Below, piece by piece: positions 37,398-47,968 of a DNA stretch of 64,000 bases (the first letter of the stretch is position 1; each line of letters starts with the position of its first letter). Under the pieces are notes generated by a model that did not search any database, was not told the origin of the DNA, and saw nothing but the letters and a program-made list of their open reading frames with translations. Position numbers and translations under genes: made by a program. The DNA comes from Artemisia argyi (Eukaryota > Streptophyta > Magnoliopsida > Asterales > Asteraceae), in assembly GCA_030686995.1 (NCBI GenBank), contig CM060680.1, forward strand, positions 202,665,322 through 202,729,321, written 5' to 3'.

Positions 37398-37938
37398 CTA
37401 CTGCTAGTTCAGGAACTGAAGGACCATAACTACGTTGCAGTTCATCCCATAAATCTCTTGCAGTGAAATCAGTGTTATTTTGCATGTGTCTGAGATGATT
37501 GACAACTGTGTTGACAGCTTCTTCAGAAAGTGAACCAAGAATCCAACCTTTCACAAGTGAATCTGATGCAACCCATGCCTCCATGTCTTCCAGTTTCCCT
37601 TTCCCCTTCCTATTCCCCGCAGGACTTGGAGACTGACCGTCAATGAAACCATACATATGATGACTCTTTAAGGGTAGTGGCAGTCATGATTTCAGAATCA
37701 TCCATACCTCCCAAATCCACCAATAATATCATTCCACCTCATTTCACCTCATCCATACTTTTTTCATACCTCCCAACCTCTTTTTAGTGGCAACCATGCC
37801 TTTTTCATACCTCCCAACTTTTTTTTTTTTTTTTTTTTTTAATAAATTAAATTAAACAATTTAATTAAAACATAAATATTTCATTAATAATTAAAAATAA
37901 TATTACATAATACTTGGAAAAAAAATACATAATTAAAT

Positions 37939-39420
37939 CTAAAAATTCGTAGGCCATCCATACGTCTCCGCGTACCCACGTTTTGTGGCAATAATGAAAT
38001 CTCGCATAACCTGATTGGTTATGTGTTCGTGCGGCTCGTTGTAGAATTTCAGTGCCCGATGCATAGCCTTTTCTTGAGCATTGTCGAGTTGTGTCTGCAG
38101 CAACCGTTGGGCCAATTTATCCTTTTCACGTTTTTCAGCCATGGCCTCATCCAAAGCTAGTGCTTTCTTTGACGTATACTGCTCAATAAACTCAGCAGCA
38201 CTATTCTTTGTCGACGTCTCACTAGCGGTCTTTTTCCCTTTTCTTTTTGAAACAGGAGTTGTGTCGTCATTTAGATTCGGAATAACAGTGTCATTGCTTC
38301 CGGACCCATAGTAGGTAGATTCCGACGACTTTCTTCGTTTGTCGGAATGACATGTCGAAGATACTTTTTCAAAACATGGTTGCTCAAACCATTTCGCTTC
38401 ATCCTTAACAACCCTCCACGCATCAAGATGATTAAACGAAACGCCCTTATTCCTCTTAATATAATCAGACATGGCATTTTCCAAGACGTTGACATCGTCA
38501 CACCCACTCGCACGAATGCGGTTCTACAAGTATATAAATTAACACAAGTATATTTAAATTAACACAAGTATATAAATTAACACAAGTATATTTAAATTAA
38601 CACAAGTATATAAATTAACACAAGTATATTTAAATTAACACAAGTATATAGTTTAAAAATTACTTGTTGGATGTAAAGCCCGTTAAATACTCCCATTGCG
38701 TGATTCAAATGTTTCCACTTTGTGTTCAACGAATGATGAGTTCGTTTACTATTTTTAATTGTGGCTTTGAAATGCTCCAAAATTCTTTCCCAAAACTTAT
38801 CTCTTCCTTGTTCATTCCCGACTTTTTTACATGTCGAGATATGAATCCATGCTTTGGCCAAAGCAACCTCTTCGATCGACGACCAACTCCTTTTATCCGC
38901 TCTAGTTTTCTCTTTAACCACTTGAACATCTTCATCTAAAAAAAAAAAAAAAAAACATATAAAAAAATATAACAATTACATAACGAAAAAAAACATATAA
39001 AAAAATATATTTATACCATAACGACAAAAAAACATATAAAATAACGCTTATAAAAATATATATATATATACCAATTTGAGTTTCTTGTTGCGTTTCGGGA
39101 ACAAAGTCAACGTCATCATCATCGTAGTCACCATATAAAGGAAGTTCGCGTTCTAAACTTGCTTCACGACGCGAAGGACCTTCACGGTAGTCACCAAAGG
39201 GGTTGAAGTCACTCGTCATCGATATGTTATATTGGGTTGGGTTCATTGCGGGTGGAGCTTGAGGATAGTTAAAAGATTGAGGGTATTGTTGATGGATCGG
39301 TGGTGGAGGTTGTGGATAATATCCCGATTGAGGGTATTGTTGATGGATCGGTGGTGGACCTTGCGGACGAACACGAGGACGGTAGCCACGTCCACGACCT
39401 CTTGATCTCCCACTTTCCAT
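37939..39420 (-). CDS. Harbinger ORF1-type Myb/SANT-like protein, left arm
   Basis: Mirror copy of the gene at 40094-41575. Exons are 39072-39420, 38664-38935 and 37939-38523 on the minus strand, totalling 1,206 nt (401 residues), with intact frame and canonical splice sites. In order: an Arg/Gly-rich N-terminus (MESGRSRGRGRGYRPR); two PPPIHQQYPQS repeats; an acidic patch (YDDDDVDF); a trihelix/SANT-like domain (RSWSSIEEVALAKAWI, FWERILEHFK); a Lys/Ser-rich linker; and a NAM-associated-type C-terminal helix domain. In PIF/Harbinger systems this second protein binds DNA and helps import the transposase to the nucleus. It is transcribed divergently from the copy in the other arm, with a TATATATA box at 39511-39518. 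Confidence 0.8.
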
Positions 39421-39510
39421 GCTTCACAATGTATGTATATGAAAAATTTATGTTTCTGTGTGAGTTAATGTTTGTGTTTGTGTGTGAGTTGTAGGCTGTG
39501 TTTGTGTTTG

Positions 39511-39518
39511 TATATATA
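39511..39518 (-). promoter_or_regulatory. TATA box, left-arm gene
   Basis: TATATATA about 95 bp before the ATG at 39420, mirror of 39996-40003. Confidence 0.55.
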
Positions 39519-39755
39519 GGAAATTTTTTTTTTTTTTTTTACCCCGCTCCTCCAAAGCATGCAACGGATACAATTTTTGTTTTTTATGCATTATTGTAGC
39601 ATGCAACGGTCCAATTTTTGCCTCGAAAATACCATGCTTCCACGGCAATAATAGCCGCTGAGACCATGCCGCTGGCCATGCCGGTGGACTGGCGGCGGTG
39701 TTCACCGCCGGCATGGCCATGCCGCTGTCCATGCCGCTGTCCATTGCCACCACTC

Positions 39756-39758
39756 TTA
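39756..39758. other. Palindrome centre: TTA between facing inner TIRs
   Basis: The sequence reads CCATTGCCACCACTC-TTA-GAGTGGTGGCAATGG. The inner ends resemble the outer TIR (10 of 15 matches with GGGTAGTGGCAGTCA). The central TTA equals the TWA target of this superfamily. Confidence 0.7.
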
Positions 39759-39995
39759 GAGTGGTGGCAATGGACAGCGGCATGGACAGCGGCATGGCCA
39801 TGCCGGCGGTGAACACCGCCGCCAGTCCACCGGCATGGCCAGCGGCATGGTCTCAGCGGCTATTATTGCCGTGGAAGCATGGTATTTTCGAGGCAAAAAT
39901 TGGACCGTTGCATGCTACAATAATGCATAAAAAACAAAAATTGTATCCGTTGCATGCTTTGGAGGAGCGGGGTAAAAAAAAAAAAAAAAATTTCC

Positions 39996-40003
39996 TATAT
40001 ATA
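39996..40003 (+). promoter_or_regulatory. TATA box, right-arm gene
   Basis: TATATATA about 90 bp before the ATG at 40094, followed by an ACA-rich leader (ACAAACACAAACAC) typical of a transcribed 5' UTR. Confidence 0.55.
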
Positions 40004-40093
40004 CAAACACAAACACAGCCTACAACTCACACACAAACACAAACATTAACTCACACAGAAACATAAATTTTTCATATACATACATTGTGAAGC

Positions 40094-41575
40094 ATGGAAA
40101 GTGGGAGATCAAGAGGTCGTGGACGTGGCTACCGTCCTCGTGTTCGTCCGCAAGGTCCACCACCGATCCATCAACAATACCCTCAATCGGGATATTATCC
40201 ACAACCTCCACCACCGATCCATCAACAATACCCTCAATCTTTTAACTATCCTCAAGCTCCACCCGCAATGAACCCAACCCAATATAACATATCGATGACG
40301 AGTGACTTCAACCCCTTTGGTGACTACCGTGAAGGTCCTTCGCGTCGTGAAGCAAGTTTAGAACGCGAACTTCCTTTATATGGTGACTACGATGATGATG
40401 ACGTTGACTTTGTTCCCGAAACGCAACAAGAAACTCAAATTGGTATATATATATATATTTTTATAAGCGTTATTTTATATGTTTTTTTGTCGTTATGGTA
40501 TAAATATATTTTTTTATATGTTTTTTTTCGTTATGTAATTGTTATATTTTTTTATATGTTTTTTTTTTTTTTTTTTAGATGAAGATGTTCAAGTGGTTAA
40601 AGAGAAAACTAGAGCGGATAAAAGGAGTTGGTCGTCGATCGAAGAGGTTGCTTTGGCCAAAGCATGGATTCATATCTCGACATGTAAAAAAGTCGGGAAT
40701 GAACAAGGAAGAGATAAGTTTTGGGAAAGAATTTTGGAGCATTTCAAAGCCACAATTAAAAATAGTAAACGAACTCATCATTCGTTGAACACAAAGTGGA
40801 AACATTTGAATCACGCAATGGGAGTATTTAACGGGCTTTACATCCAACAAGTAATTTTTAAACTATATACTTGTGTTAATTTAAATATACTTGTGTTAAT
40901 TTATATACTTGTGTTAATTTAAATATACTTGTGTTAATTTATATACTTGTGTTAATTTAAATATACTTGTGTTAATTTATATACTTGTAGAACCGCATTC
41001 GTGCGAGTGGGTGTGACGATGTCAACGTCTTGGAAAATGCCATGTCTGATTATATTAAGAGGAATAAGGGCGTTTCGTTTAATCATCTTGATGCGTGGAG
41101 GGTTGTTAAGGATGAAGCGAAATGGTTTGAGCAACCATGTTTTGAAAAAGTATCTTCGACATGTCATTCCGACAAACGAAGAAAGTCGTCGGAATCTACC
41201 TACTATGGGTCCGGAAGCAATGACACTGTTATTCCGAATCTAAATGACGACACAACTCCTGTTTCAAAAAGAAAAGGGAAAAAGACCGCTAGTGAGACGT
41301 CGACAAAGAATAGTGCTGCTGAGTTTATTGAGCAGTATACGTCAAAGAAAGCACTAGCTTTGGATGAGGCCATGGCTGAAAAACGTGAAAAGGATAAATT
41401 GGCCCAACGGTTGCTGCAGACACAACTCGACAATGCTCAAGAAAAGGCTATGCATCGGGCACTGAAATTCTACAACGAGCCGCACGAACACATAACCAAT
41501 CAGGTTATGCGAGATTTCATTATTGCCACAAAACGTGGGTACGCGGAGACGTATGGATGGCCTACGAATTTTTAG
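40094..41575 (+). CDS. Harbinger ORF1-type Myb/SANT-like protein, right arm
   Basis: Exons 40094-40442, 40579-40850 and 40991-41575 (401 residues), phases 1 and 0, acceptors TTTTAG and CTTGTAG. The domain order is as in the left arm: RG-rich N-terminus, Pro/Gln repeats PPPIHQQYPQS twice, SANT-like domain at about residues 120-200 (SWSSIEEVALAKAWIHIS), NAM-associated-like C-terminus (residues about 300-401, ending GYAETYGWPTNF). Such proteins are often annotated as GST T3-like in plants but are transposon ORF1 proteins. The second intron contains seven copies of a roughly 20-bp repeat. No transposase accompanies it. The gene looks intact and could act in trans on related Harbinger elements. 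Confidence 0.8.
40862..40990. repeat. Short tandem repeat in intron 2 of the Harbinger ORF1 gene
   Basis: Alternating units TATACTTGTGTTAATTTAAA and TATACTTGTGTTAATTTA, about seven in a row; mirrored at 38524-38652. Confidence 0.8.
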
Positions 41576-42001
41576 ATTTAATTATGTATTTTTTTTCCAA
41601 GTATTATGTAATATTATTTTTAATTATTAATGAAATATTTATGTTTTAATTAAATTGTTTAATTTAATTTATTAAAAAAAAAAAAAAAAAAAAAAGTTGG
41701 GAGGTATGAAAAAGGCATGGTTGCCACTAAAAAGAGGTTGGGAGGTATGAAAAAAGTATGGATGAGGTGAAATGAGGTGGAATGATATTATTGGTGGATT
41801 TGGGAGGTATGGATGATTCTGAAATCATGACTGCCACTACCCTAAGAGACATAGAATTTGTGTTTCCCACGCATTATACGTATCCTTACCGCTCAGCTTC
41901 ATGGTAACGAAATTTGGGGCAATAACATGTGATGGGTATGGGTACGCTTGACCAACATTCACTATGAAACTTGGATTAAAAGTTGAAGCTGCATTCATCA
42001 T

Positions 42002-42289
42002 CTTGATCTTAATTTAAATTTGTATGTTGTTTACTCTTTGTGTCAAACTAAAAATATGAAGCTGACTATAAATACTTTTTTTGTTAAGGAAAGCTGACTA
42101 TAAATACTAACGTAAAAAAGGACCATAGGGTTTAGTGTAGCATATAAATGTGGTAGGTATGAATATTTACTTCTCAGGATAATAATTGAACCAACTATTT
42201 ATGAGCCGGTAAGTCTTTGGTCTCGTTCCAAAAGAGTACAGTAAGTCTTTGGTCAAGATCCACAGGGTTTGGATTAGAGCTCATTCTTA
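42002..42289. other. 5' flank of the split gag-like exon
   Basis: About 290 bp resembling the upstream regions of the gag-like exons of gene 1 (near 8200-8350). No gene. Confidence 0.5.
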
Positions 42290-42631
42290 GGGCCCGTTTG
42301 GTTTGTTGATGGGTTTAGATTAGAATTTGGATTTGAAGGTAAAGTTGTAGATTAAGATTTGAATTAAGTTAGAGAAAATCTGTATTTTAAAAGTTTAAAA
42401 TAAACTATTTTTGAAATAAAAAATAAAAAGGACACATGACAGAGGTGATCATGTGGCTGTCAAAATTTACAAACAAGAAAAAATGGGTAAATAATCAAAA
42501 CCTTACAAGTAGGGTAGGATTGAGTATTTAGGGTTCATGCCCACACGTCACATCAAAATAAATATACCAAACATTGGATTTGACTTGCCTTTGAGTCTAA
42601 ACCCTCTCAAACCATCAAACCAAACGGGCCT
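42290..42631. mobile_element. Tourist-like (PIF/Harbinger) MITE
   Basis: 342 bp; left end GGGCCCGTTTGGTTTG, right end CAAACCAAACGGGCCT, flanked by TTA on both sides (42287-42289, 42632-42634). The TSD and TIR fit PIF/Harbinger. Noncoding. Confidence 0.8.
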
Positions 42632-42825
42632 TTAGAATACCCCAAAGGTACAAAGATACTCACCCCATATGCCTCAAAAAATTTCAATTTCTTCAAATGC
42701 CTCATGAGCGACTGTTGGCTCTAAATTCTTGAGCAACTATCATAGATTATTGACACGTGCTTAAAGGTAGGTGTGTTTTTTTTTTTTTAATTTTGTCCAT
42801 GGTATATTACATATTTATCCACACA

Positions 42826-42846
42826 CTCTCTCTCTCTCTCTCTCTC
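42826..42846. repeat. CT microsatellite
   Basis: About ten CT units in what resembles a pyrimidine-rich 5' leader upstream of the ATG at 42981. Confidence 0.8.
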
Positions 42847-42980
42847 ACTCATTTAACCCTTCTCCTTCCTCATCTCTTTCACCACACACCTCTTCAACTA
42901 TAAGTCTATAACAACCGCCGCCACCACCTGTCTTATTTCTTCTCCGACCAACCCACCAAAGAAGACATCAAATTGCAAAA

Positions 42981-43049
42981 ATGAAGTTTGTATCAGCTGC
43001 ACTCCTATGCTCTCTACTTCTCATCGGAACCAAACCAAGATCCGATCAG
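42981..43049 (+). pseudogene. Orphan signal-peptide-like first exon
   Basis: The ATG opens MKFVSAALLCSLLLIGTK, a good secretion signal (one Lys, then a hydrophobic core), and ends at a GATCAG|GTGAAC donor after 23 codons. The upstream sequence is CT-rich and leader-like. No second exon is found. The following 250 bp contain shuffled partial repeats of the same exon (near 43075-43110) and a duplicated GGTGAACAAAATGATATATT segment. It looks like a captured or rearranged gene start. The family is unrecognised. Confidence 0.3.
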
Positions 43050-43729
43050 GTGAACAAAATGAGTGGTGGCCGAAAAACCCAAACCAAGATCCAATCAGCT
43101 GCACTCCTTTGGTTTATTTTATATAGTTTAAACAGTTAATTTGTTCATCTAAAAGCATCAGGTGAACAAAATGATATATTAAGCTATGGTTTATTTTATT
43201 CTTATGCCTTTATTTATTTGATTTTGAGAAGAGCTAGTAAGTTGGGTTTGGATTTAAGCATCAGGTGAACAAAATGATATATTAAGCTGTGAGGTTTGGA
43301 TTTTGAGAAGAGCTAGTAAGTGGGGTTATTTTCATGATCAAAAGCAGTAAAGAGTAAACTGTGAACGATTCCCTTTTTGTTGGTTTTTCATTCGTTTCAA
43401 TATCTTGTACAGTAATTTTTTGTTTTGGATATGTGGATTTGTTTTGGTATGTAGATTTATTTATTTGATCTTGATTATTGTTGCAAAAAATTGTGAATCT
43501 TGTTAATAAGAAGGCACCATATTTGTACTTGTTGTTTATCCATCAATTGAGTGGTGGCCGGAGTGGGTGGTGGTGGTCGGAGTAAATGGTGGCTGGAGTT
43601 GGTACAATAATCAAAATGTACAAGTTTTAAAGCCATAGGTACAAAAGAAAGAATGATGGTATATATGTACTTTATACTAAAAGAAAATAAAAATTAATAT
43701 AAAAGGATTATACTTTTTAACTAAAAGAC

Positions 43730-44240
43730 AAAATAGCAAAGTTGCCCAAGAAATTAGTAAGTTTAATTGTACTTTGCAAGTACAAAGTGAGGACAACCAA
43801 AGGGACACTTGTCAAAATTTTGGGAGGGTTGCCCAAGATTTCTTGAGAGAGAGTTTCCCATGAGATATTGGGGGAAGTTGGAAATTTTTTGAGCATATGG
43901 GGTACACACATGTGTACTATTGGGGCATTTAAAATTTTCTCTTTGGATTAAGGGTGTAAGAACCCTCCTTATGTAAGGGGATTATTCCCCAAATACCCCA
44001 TTCTTACACCACCACTCACCTTAAATGTCTCACAGTTTTTTGTTTTCTCCAAATACATCAAGGGGAGAGAGTCGCCCTCAAAACTTGGGAGGATACTATA
44101 ATATAGTGACATGTGTCTCTATACATGGCCCCACCATGTACATTCATGGTACAACTCACATGTGTACTTTCTTGGGCGACTGAGTTCAAATCTCTTGGGC
44201 GACTTATTTTTGTCTTTTTGTAAAAAAAAATTAATAATGA
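43730..44240. repeat. Inverted-repeat element R2, copy 1
   Basis: Contains paired motifs GACAAAATAGCAAAGTTGCC and the facing TTTCTTGGGCGAC/CTCTTGGGCGACTTATT. Its right half (43960-44240) is the inverted relative of 58940-59280, sharing the GGGGATTATTCCCCAAATAC-type and GACATGTGTCTCTATACATG-type runs. Likely a MITE-like family with no coding function. Confidence 0.5.
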
Positions 44241-45709
44241 GTTATTTACATTTTTTGTCCTCGTAGTTTGATTGGTATTTCATTTTTGCTCTTTTATAAT
44301 AAGTTAATACCTACCACCACCAACAACCGCCACCCACCATCGCCACAACCACCGCCAATATTTTTAAGGACCCCTTTTTTTAACTTATGAAACATGCAGT
44401 TTGCTTACAAAAGAAACTTATGAAATATGATCAAGGCAGTGTACATCAAACATTAAAACTTGTACATCACTATTAATCTTGCACTAACATTCTTTCTGTG
44501 ATCATTTTTGACCTCTATAGATCAAAGTCCAAAAGATACAGAAACAATTTTTTAAATACATACAAATAAAATAATTTACATTAGCTATAATTAATGGTGT
44601 AACACCCCCTAATTTGAAATGTGGCAGCGGAATAGTAATTAGGGTGCTACGGTGAGGATCGAAGTCTTAATGATAGAAAACGGCTCGAAAGAAACGTTTT
44701 AAAATATAATTTCATTTATAAAAATTCAAATACAAGAGGTCCTTATCAAAGTATTATAAAAGTCTTGATGTTTTGAACTAAATCAAACATCTTTTATTTT
44801 ACACCATTATTGAAATAAAGTAGACAAGTTTTGAAGTTTTTGTCACCCGTTCCATGCTTGCTTCCCCTGCTAAATATCTGAGATACATGCTTAAAAGTCA
44901 ACAAAATTGTTTAGTGATATCATAGAGTTTGAATTTAATAATCATTTTGATTCACAAGTAAGATTGTATTGGAAAATACAATCAGTTTGAAAATATTGAT
45001 ATTGCAGTTTATATATTGCTCTAAGTCTCATGACACGCAAACGTTAACAAATACCGTAAAAACGGAGATGTTTATCAAATCAATGATAAATTTGCCCTCG
45101 TGTAATAGGTGATTTGCCATTTCCTATTTTTACTCAAATATAATTATCACGACTAATATGACTAACCACATGCATAATGGCATTCCGTCAAGTATTAATG
45201 GACAGGCTGTCAAACCTTAAATAGATCTATTCATTATATTCGCGTTCACCTCAGTGATTAATGGCTCATGATTAAGGGTCTTTTGGCAATAGCTAACTTA
45301 GGCATATATCAAGTCAGGAAGCATACAGAAAAATACTTGCGATCTGTTTATAACATGTATCCCCCTCACGGAGTTTTGAAAATAAGTAAATGTGAGGCTA
45401 TGACTCACCTTGATTGATACTGAAAATGAAGAAAATAAAGTCGGACGAATTTATGAAAACGGCTTCGAAACACAACCTGATAAATAAATTTATTTGAGAA
45501 CTTGACCAAATACTATTTGGTAATTACGAAGGAATAACGAATATTAAATATTCGTTATGACGAATAAGTGATGTGCAGTGTAATTCTTGTGATATGCATG
45601 ATATGATAAAATGTGATTTTTAAATTATCCATCGAAGTTTTACCTTTTTAATCGTAAGTAAAATATTAACTTTTTAAATATCATTATATATATTATTAAT
45701 GTTACGTTA

Positions 45710-45710
<1 letters not shown>
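44241..45710. other. Intergenic; possible LTR-retrotransposon fragment
   Basis: A start resembling an LTR terminus (TGTAACACCCCCTAATTTG) is at about 44598, but no partner LTR was found in the window. No coding frame. Confidence 0.3.

Positions 45711-45804
<94 letters not shown>
45711..45804. repeat. (AT)n microsatellite at a Helitron border
   Basis: About 45 AT units ending directly at the CTAG terminus of the Helitron at 45805. Helitrons insert between A and T, so the array is a plausible target. Confidence 0.9.
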
Positions 45805-45805
<1 letters not shown>

Positions 45806-45835
45806 TAGATTTCGAAGCCCGCCCGATGGGCGGGC
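45805..45835 (-). other. Helitron 3' terminal hairpin and CTAG end
   Basis: Stem 45817-45824 with 45828-45835, loop 45825-45827, terminal CTAG 45805-45808. Confidence 0.85.
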
Positions 45836-45987
45836 ATGCCTTGTAATTTTTTGTTGGTTAATTTTAGTTGGTATTGAATTAATTGTTGTTATTGTTTATT
45901 TATTTGTGTTTTTCTTTAGTATTTTTATATGGATATATTGTTTTTTTTATTGTTTTTGTTACATTTGCTTTTGGTGTTATGAAAGGG

Positions 45988-45989
<2 letters not shown>

Positions 45990-46065
<76 letters not shown>
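45990..46065. repeat. (ATT)n microsatellite
   Basis: About 25 ATT units; the Ile/Tyr-repeat frames through it are artefacts. Confidence 0.9.
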
Positions 46066-47934
46066 TTATTTGGTTTGGCGTATTTTTGATGAGCTTATTG
46101 TGTGATTGATTAAACATGTTTAGTTGTTTTGTGATTGAGACCCAGGTAGCATAAGAGTGGGCTGGTTGTTGTTTTCAATTAAAGGCAAACGCATGTTACG
46201 GAATACTTGGTGTTGCTTGTGTTCGACCACCACCCACGTAGGGTGTCATGGATCGGTTAATAACATCAACAGCACAAGTGGTGTTGAATTTTTTGTTTTA
46301 GTTTGTTTTTTTTTTTCCCCTGGTTATAAGGTTCTCAGGTCCATTGATTGGGGTGTGTAGCATTATGTTGTCGTTTGTTTTGACTAATGAGTGAACGATT
46401 TGTTTGGTTGCGTTTGCGTGGGTTATGTAGTTTAATATTGGTCGAAGAACAGCCTACATTGCAAAGATTTATTAGATTATGTGAGTCATATAGCATATTT
46501 AGTGTTTTTGTGTTTTTGTGTTTTAGTTCCACATACCAGAAGAGTGGTATGGTTGTTGTTGATTTTTAGTGGTTTTGATGAGTGTATGATGTTTTGAGGG
46601 TGTTCGGCATTCAAGTTTATGTTTTTAGTGATTTGTAGAATGTGGAATGTAGAATGTTTTCAGTTTTTTGTTGAGGTTTACGTTTGAATTGTAGAATGTA
46701 GAATGATTTGATGTTTAGAAGGTGTTTGGCCATGAATTTTTGTTTTTTTAGTAATATGAAGCCCCATAGGCCACTGTGGTAGGATTCGGTATACTTCTTG
46801 TTGAAGGGCATGACTTATAATTGTTCTTTTGATTGTATTAGTTAACGCAAAATAATTTTTAAGGAAAGCGAGTATGACTTATAATTATCGTTGGATAGTT
46901 GCAAATACCATTTTTTTTATTTAATTTAACAATGAAAAGAAATAAACGGTAATCGAATATGATAGAAAAAAAGTTTCAAAGTAGTACGCAAGAACAAAGT
47001 ATCAAATCATATCCGCCCGATGGCCGTGCAAGCCTTATGAATACCGTTAAAAAACATAAGCAAACGAAAAATAATGATTGCCCAATTAAAATGATGGCCC
47101 GTCTTTTTTAGCATATTGATATATTATCATTTAAGCAAGAGTACTACAATACCTTAAGTGTAACACATTTGAATGGAGAAGCATGAATATACAATTTTAG
47201 CAATTTATAAATTTACTTGGCTTCTGAAACAATAATATAGATGTCGATTTTTTTTTTCACTTTATAAAAGATGAAAATAAAAGAGAATATTATTGATGAT
47301 TCGATTAATCTATAAGAAACACCGTGATAAAGAAAATCATAGAAACAACCGGTATAATCACCATGCTTTACGTTAATGAGCTTGGCATACTTGAGAGGAA
47401 AACACATGACAAAATAATTAATCAAAATTTAAGGTTGGACCGTTGAACATGACTAAGTAACCTTGGAACCTATTCTAAAGTGACCGCCCAAAAAACCAAA
47501 CTCGACATTTAACCTTTTTCTAGATGTGCTCCCGTTCGAGCCAACTTCTGATGTTTACATGGTTACTTTTCCATCACCATTACTGTTCCGTGGTTTCTCC
47601 TCCATCGTTGTACTTTAAGTCCCTTTTTCATGCAAAACATGTCGCTAGATTTAGAAATATATGTGTAAAAATAGTAATATATCGCAATCATTATAATCAA
47701 CCACATTATATTACAGAGTAGTGTAATATAAAAAAGTATGTCGTACAAAAAGAAATATTATAGTGAAGGGACTCCAAAACAGCTTATATACTTGGATTTA
47801 TCAATTAAGCAATCCCCAAACATCCTCATAATTGCTCATCCAATGTATCAAACACAATATAGATTTTGGTTTACCTTTAAGATATTTCAAAGAGCTCCAA
47901 AAATATGGTACATCAAGAAGCACGAAGATAAGCA

Positions 47935-47968
<34 letters not shown>

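Larger units (their letters stand above)
37672..41842. mobile_element. Giant palindrome of two head-to-head PIF/Harbinger-like elements
   Basis: Two arms of 2,085 bp mirror each other about position 39757, and every part compared is identical. The outer TIR is GGGTAGTGGCAGTCATGATT, flanked by TAA on both sides, matching the TWA target duplication and G-rich ends of PIF/Harbinger. At the centre, two copies of an inner TIR (GAGTGGTGGCAATGG) face away from a TTA trinucleotide, so each arm is a full TIR-to-TIR element. Each arm encodes one Myb/SANT-like protein and no DDE transposase, so it is non-autonomous. Any read-through transcript would be a perfect 2-kb hairpin. Confidence 0.9.
37398..42001 (-). 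pseudogene. Second gag-like first exon of gene 3, split by the palindromic transposon
   Basis: The 5' half (41846-42001, ATG at 42001, MMNAAS start, NFVTMKLSGKDTY) and the 3' half (37398-37671, MYGFIDGQSPSPAG, SLVKGWILGSLSEE, phase-1 donor GCAGTAG|GTATGT) are separated by the 4,171-bp insertion at 37672-41842. The inserted element duplicated TAA, which is in the exon's Leu-Lys codon context; genes 1 and 2 show the uninterrupted sequence TCTTTAAGAGACATAG. Apart from the insertion I see no stop. It was probably an alternative first exon of gene 3 before disruption. Confidence 0.75.

Noticed and set aside
39448..40066. 122-codon frames crossing the palindrome centre (Met/Ala/Pro-rich)
   Set aside because: They run through the facing TIRs and leaders in antisense to the real ORF1 genes, and each is the mirror of the other.
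37672..41842. Palindrome as an assembly or library artefact
   Set aside because: The outer flanks differ, match the two halves of one exon, and carry a TAA duplication; an inverted chimera would also mirror the flank. Long reads should still confirm it.
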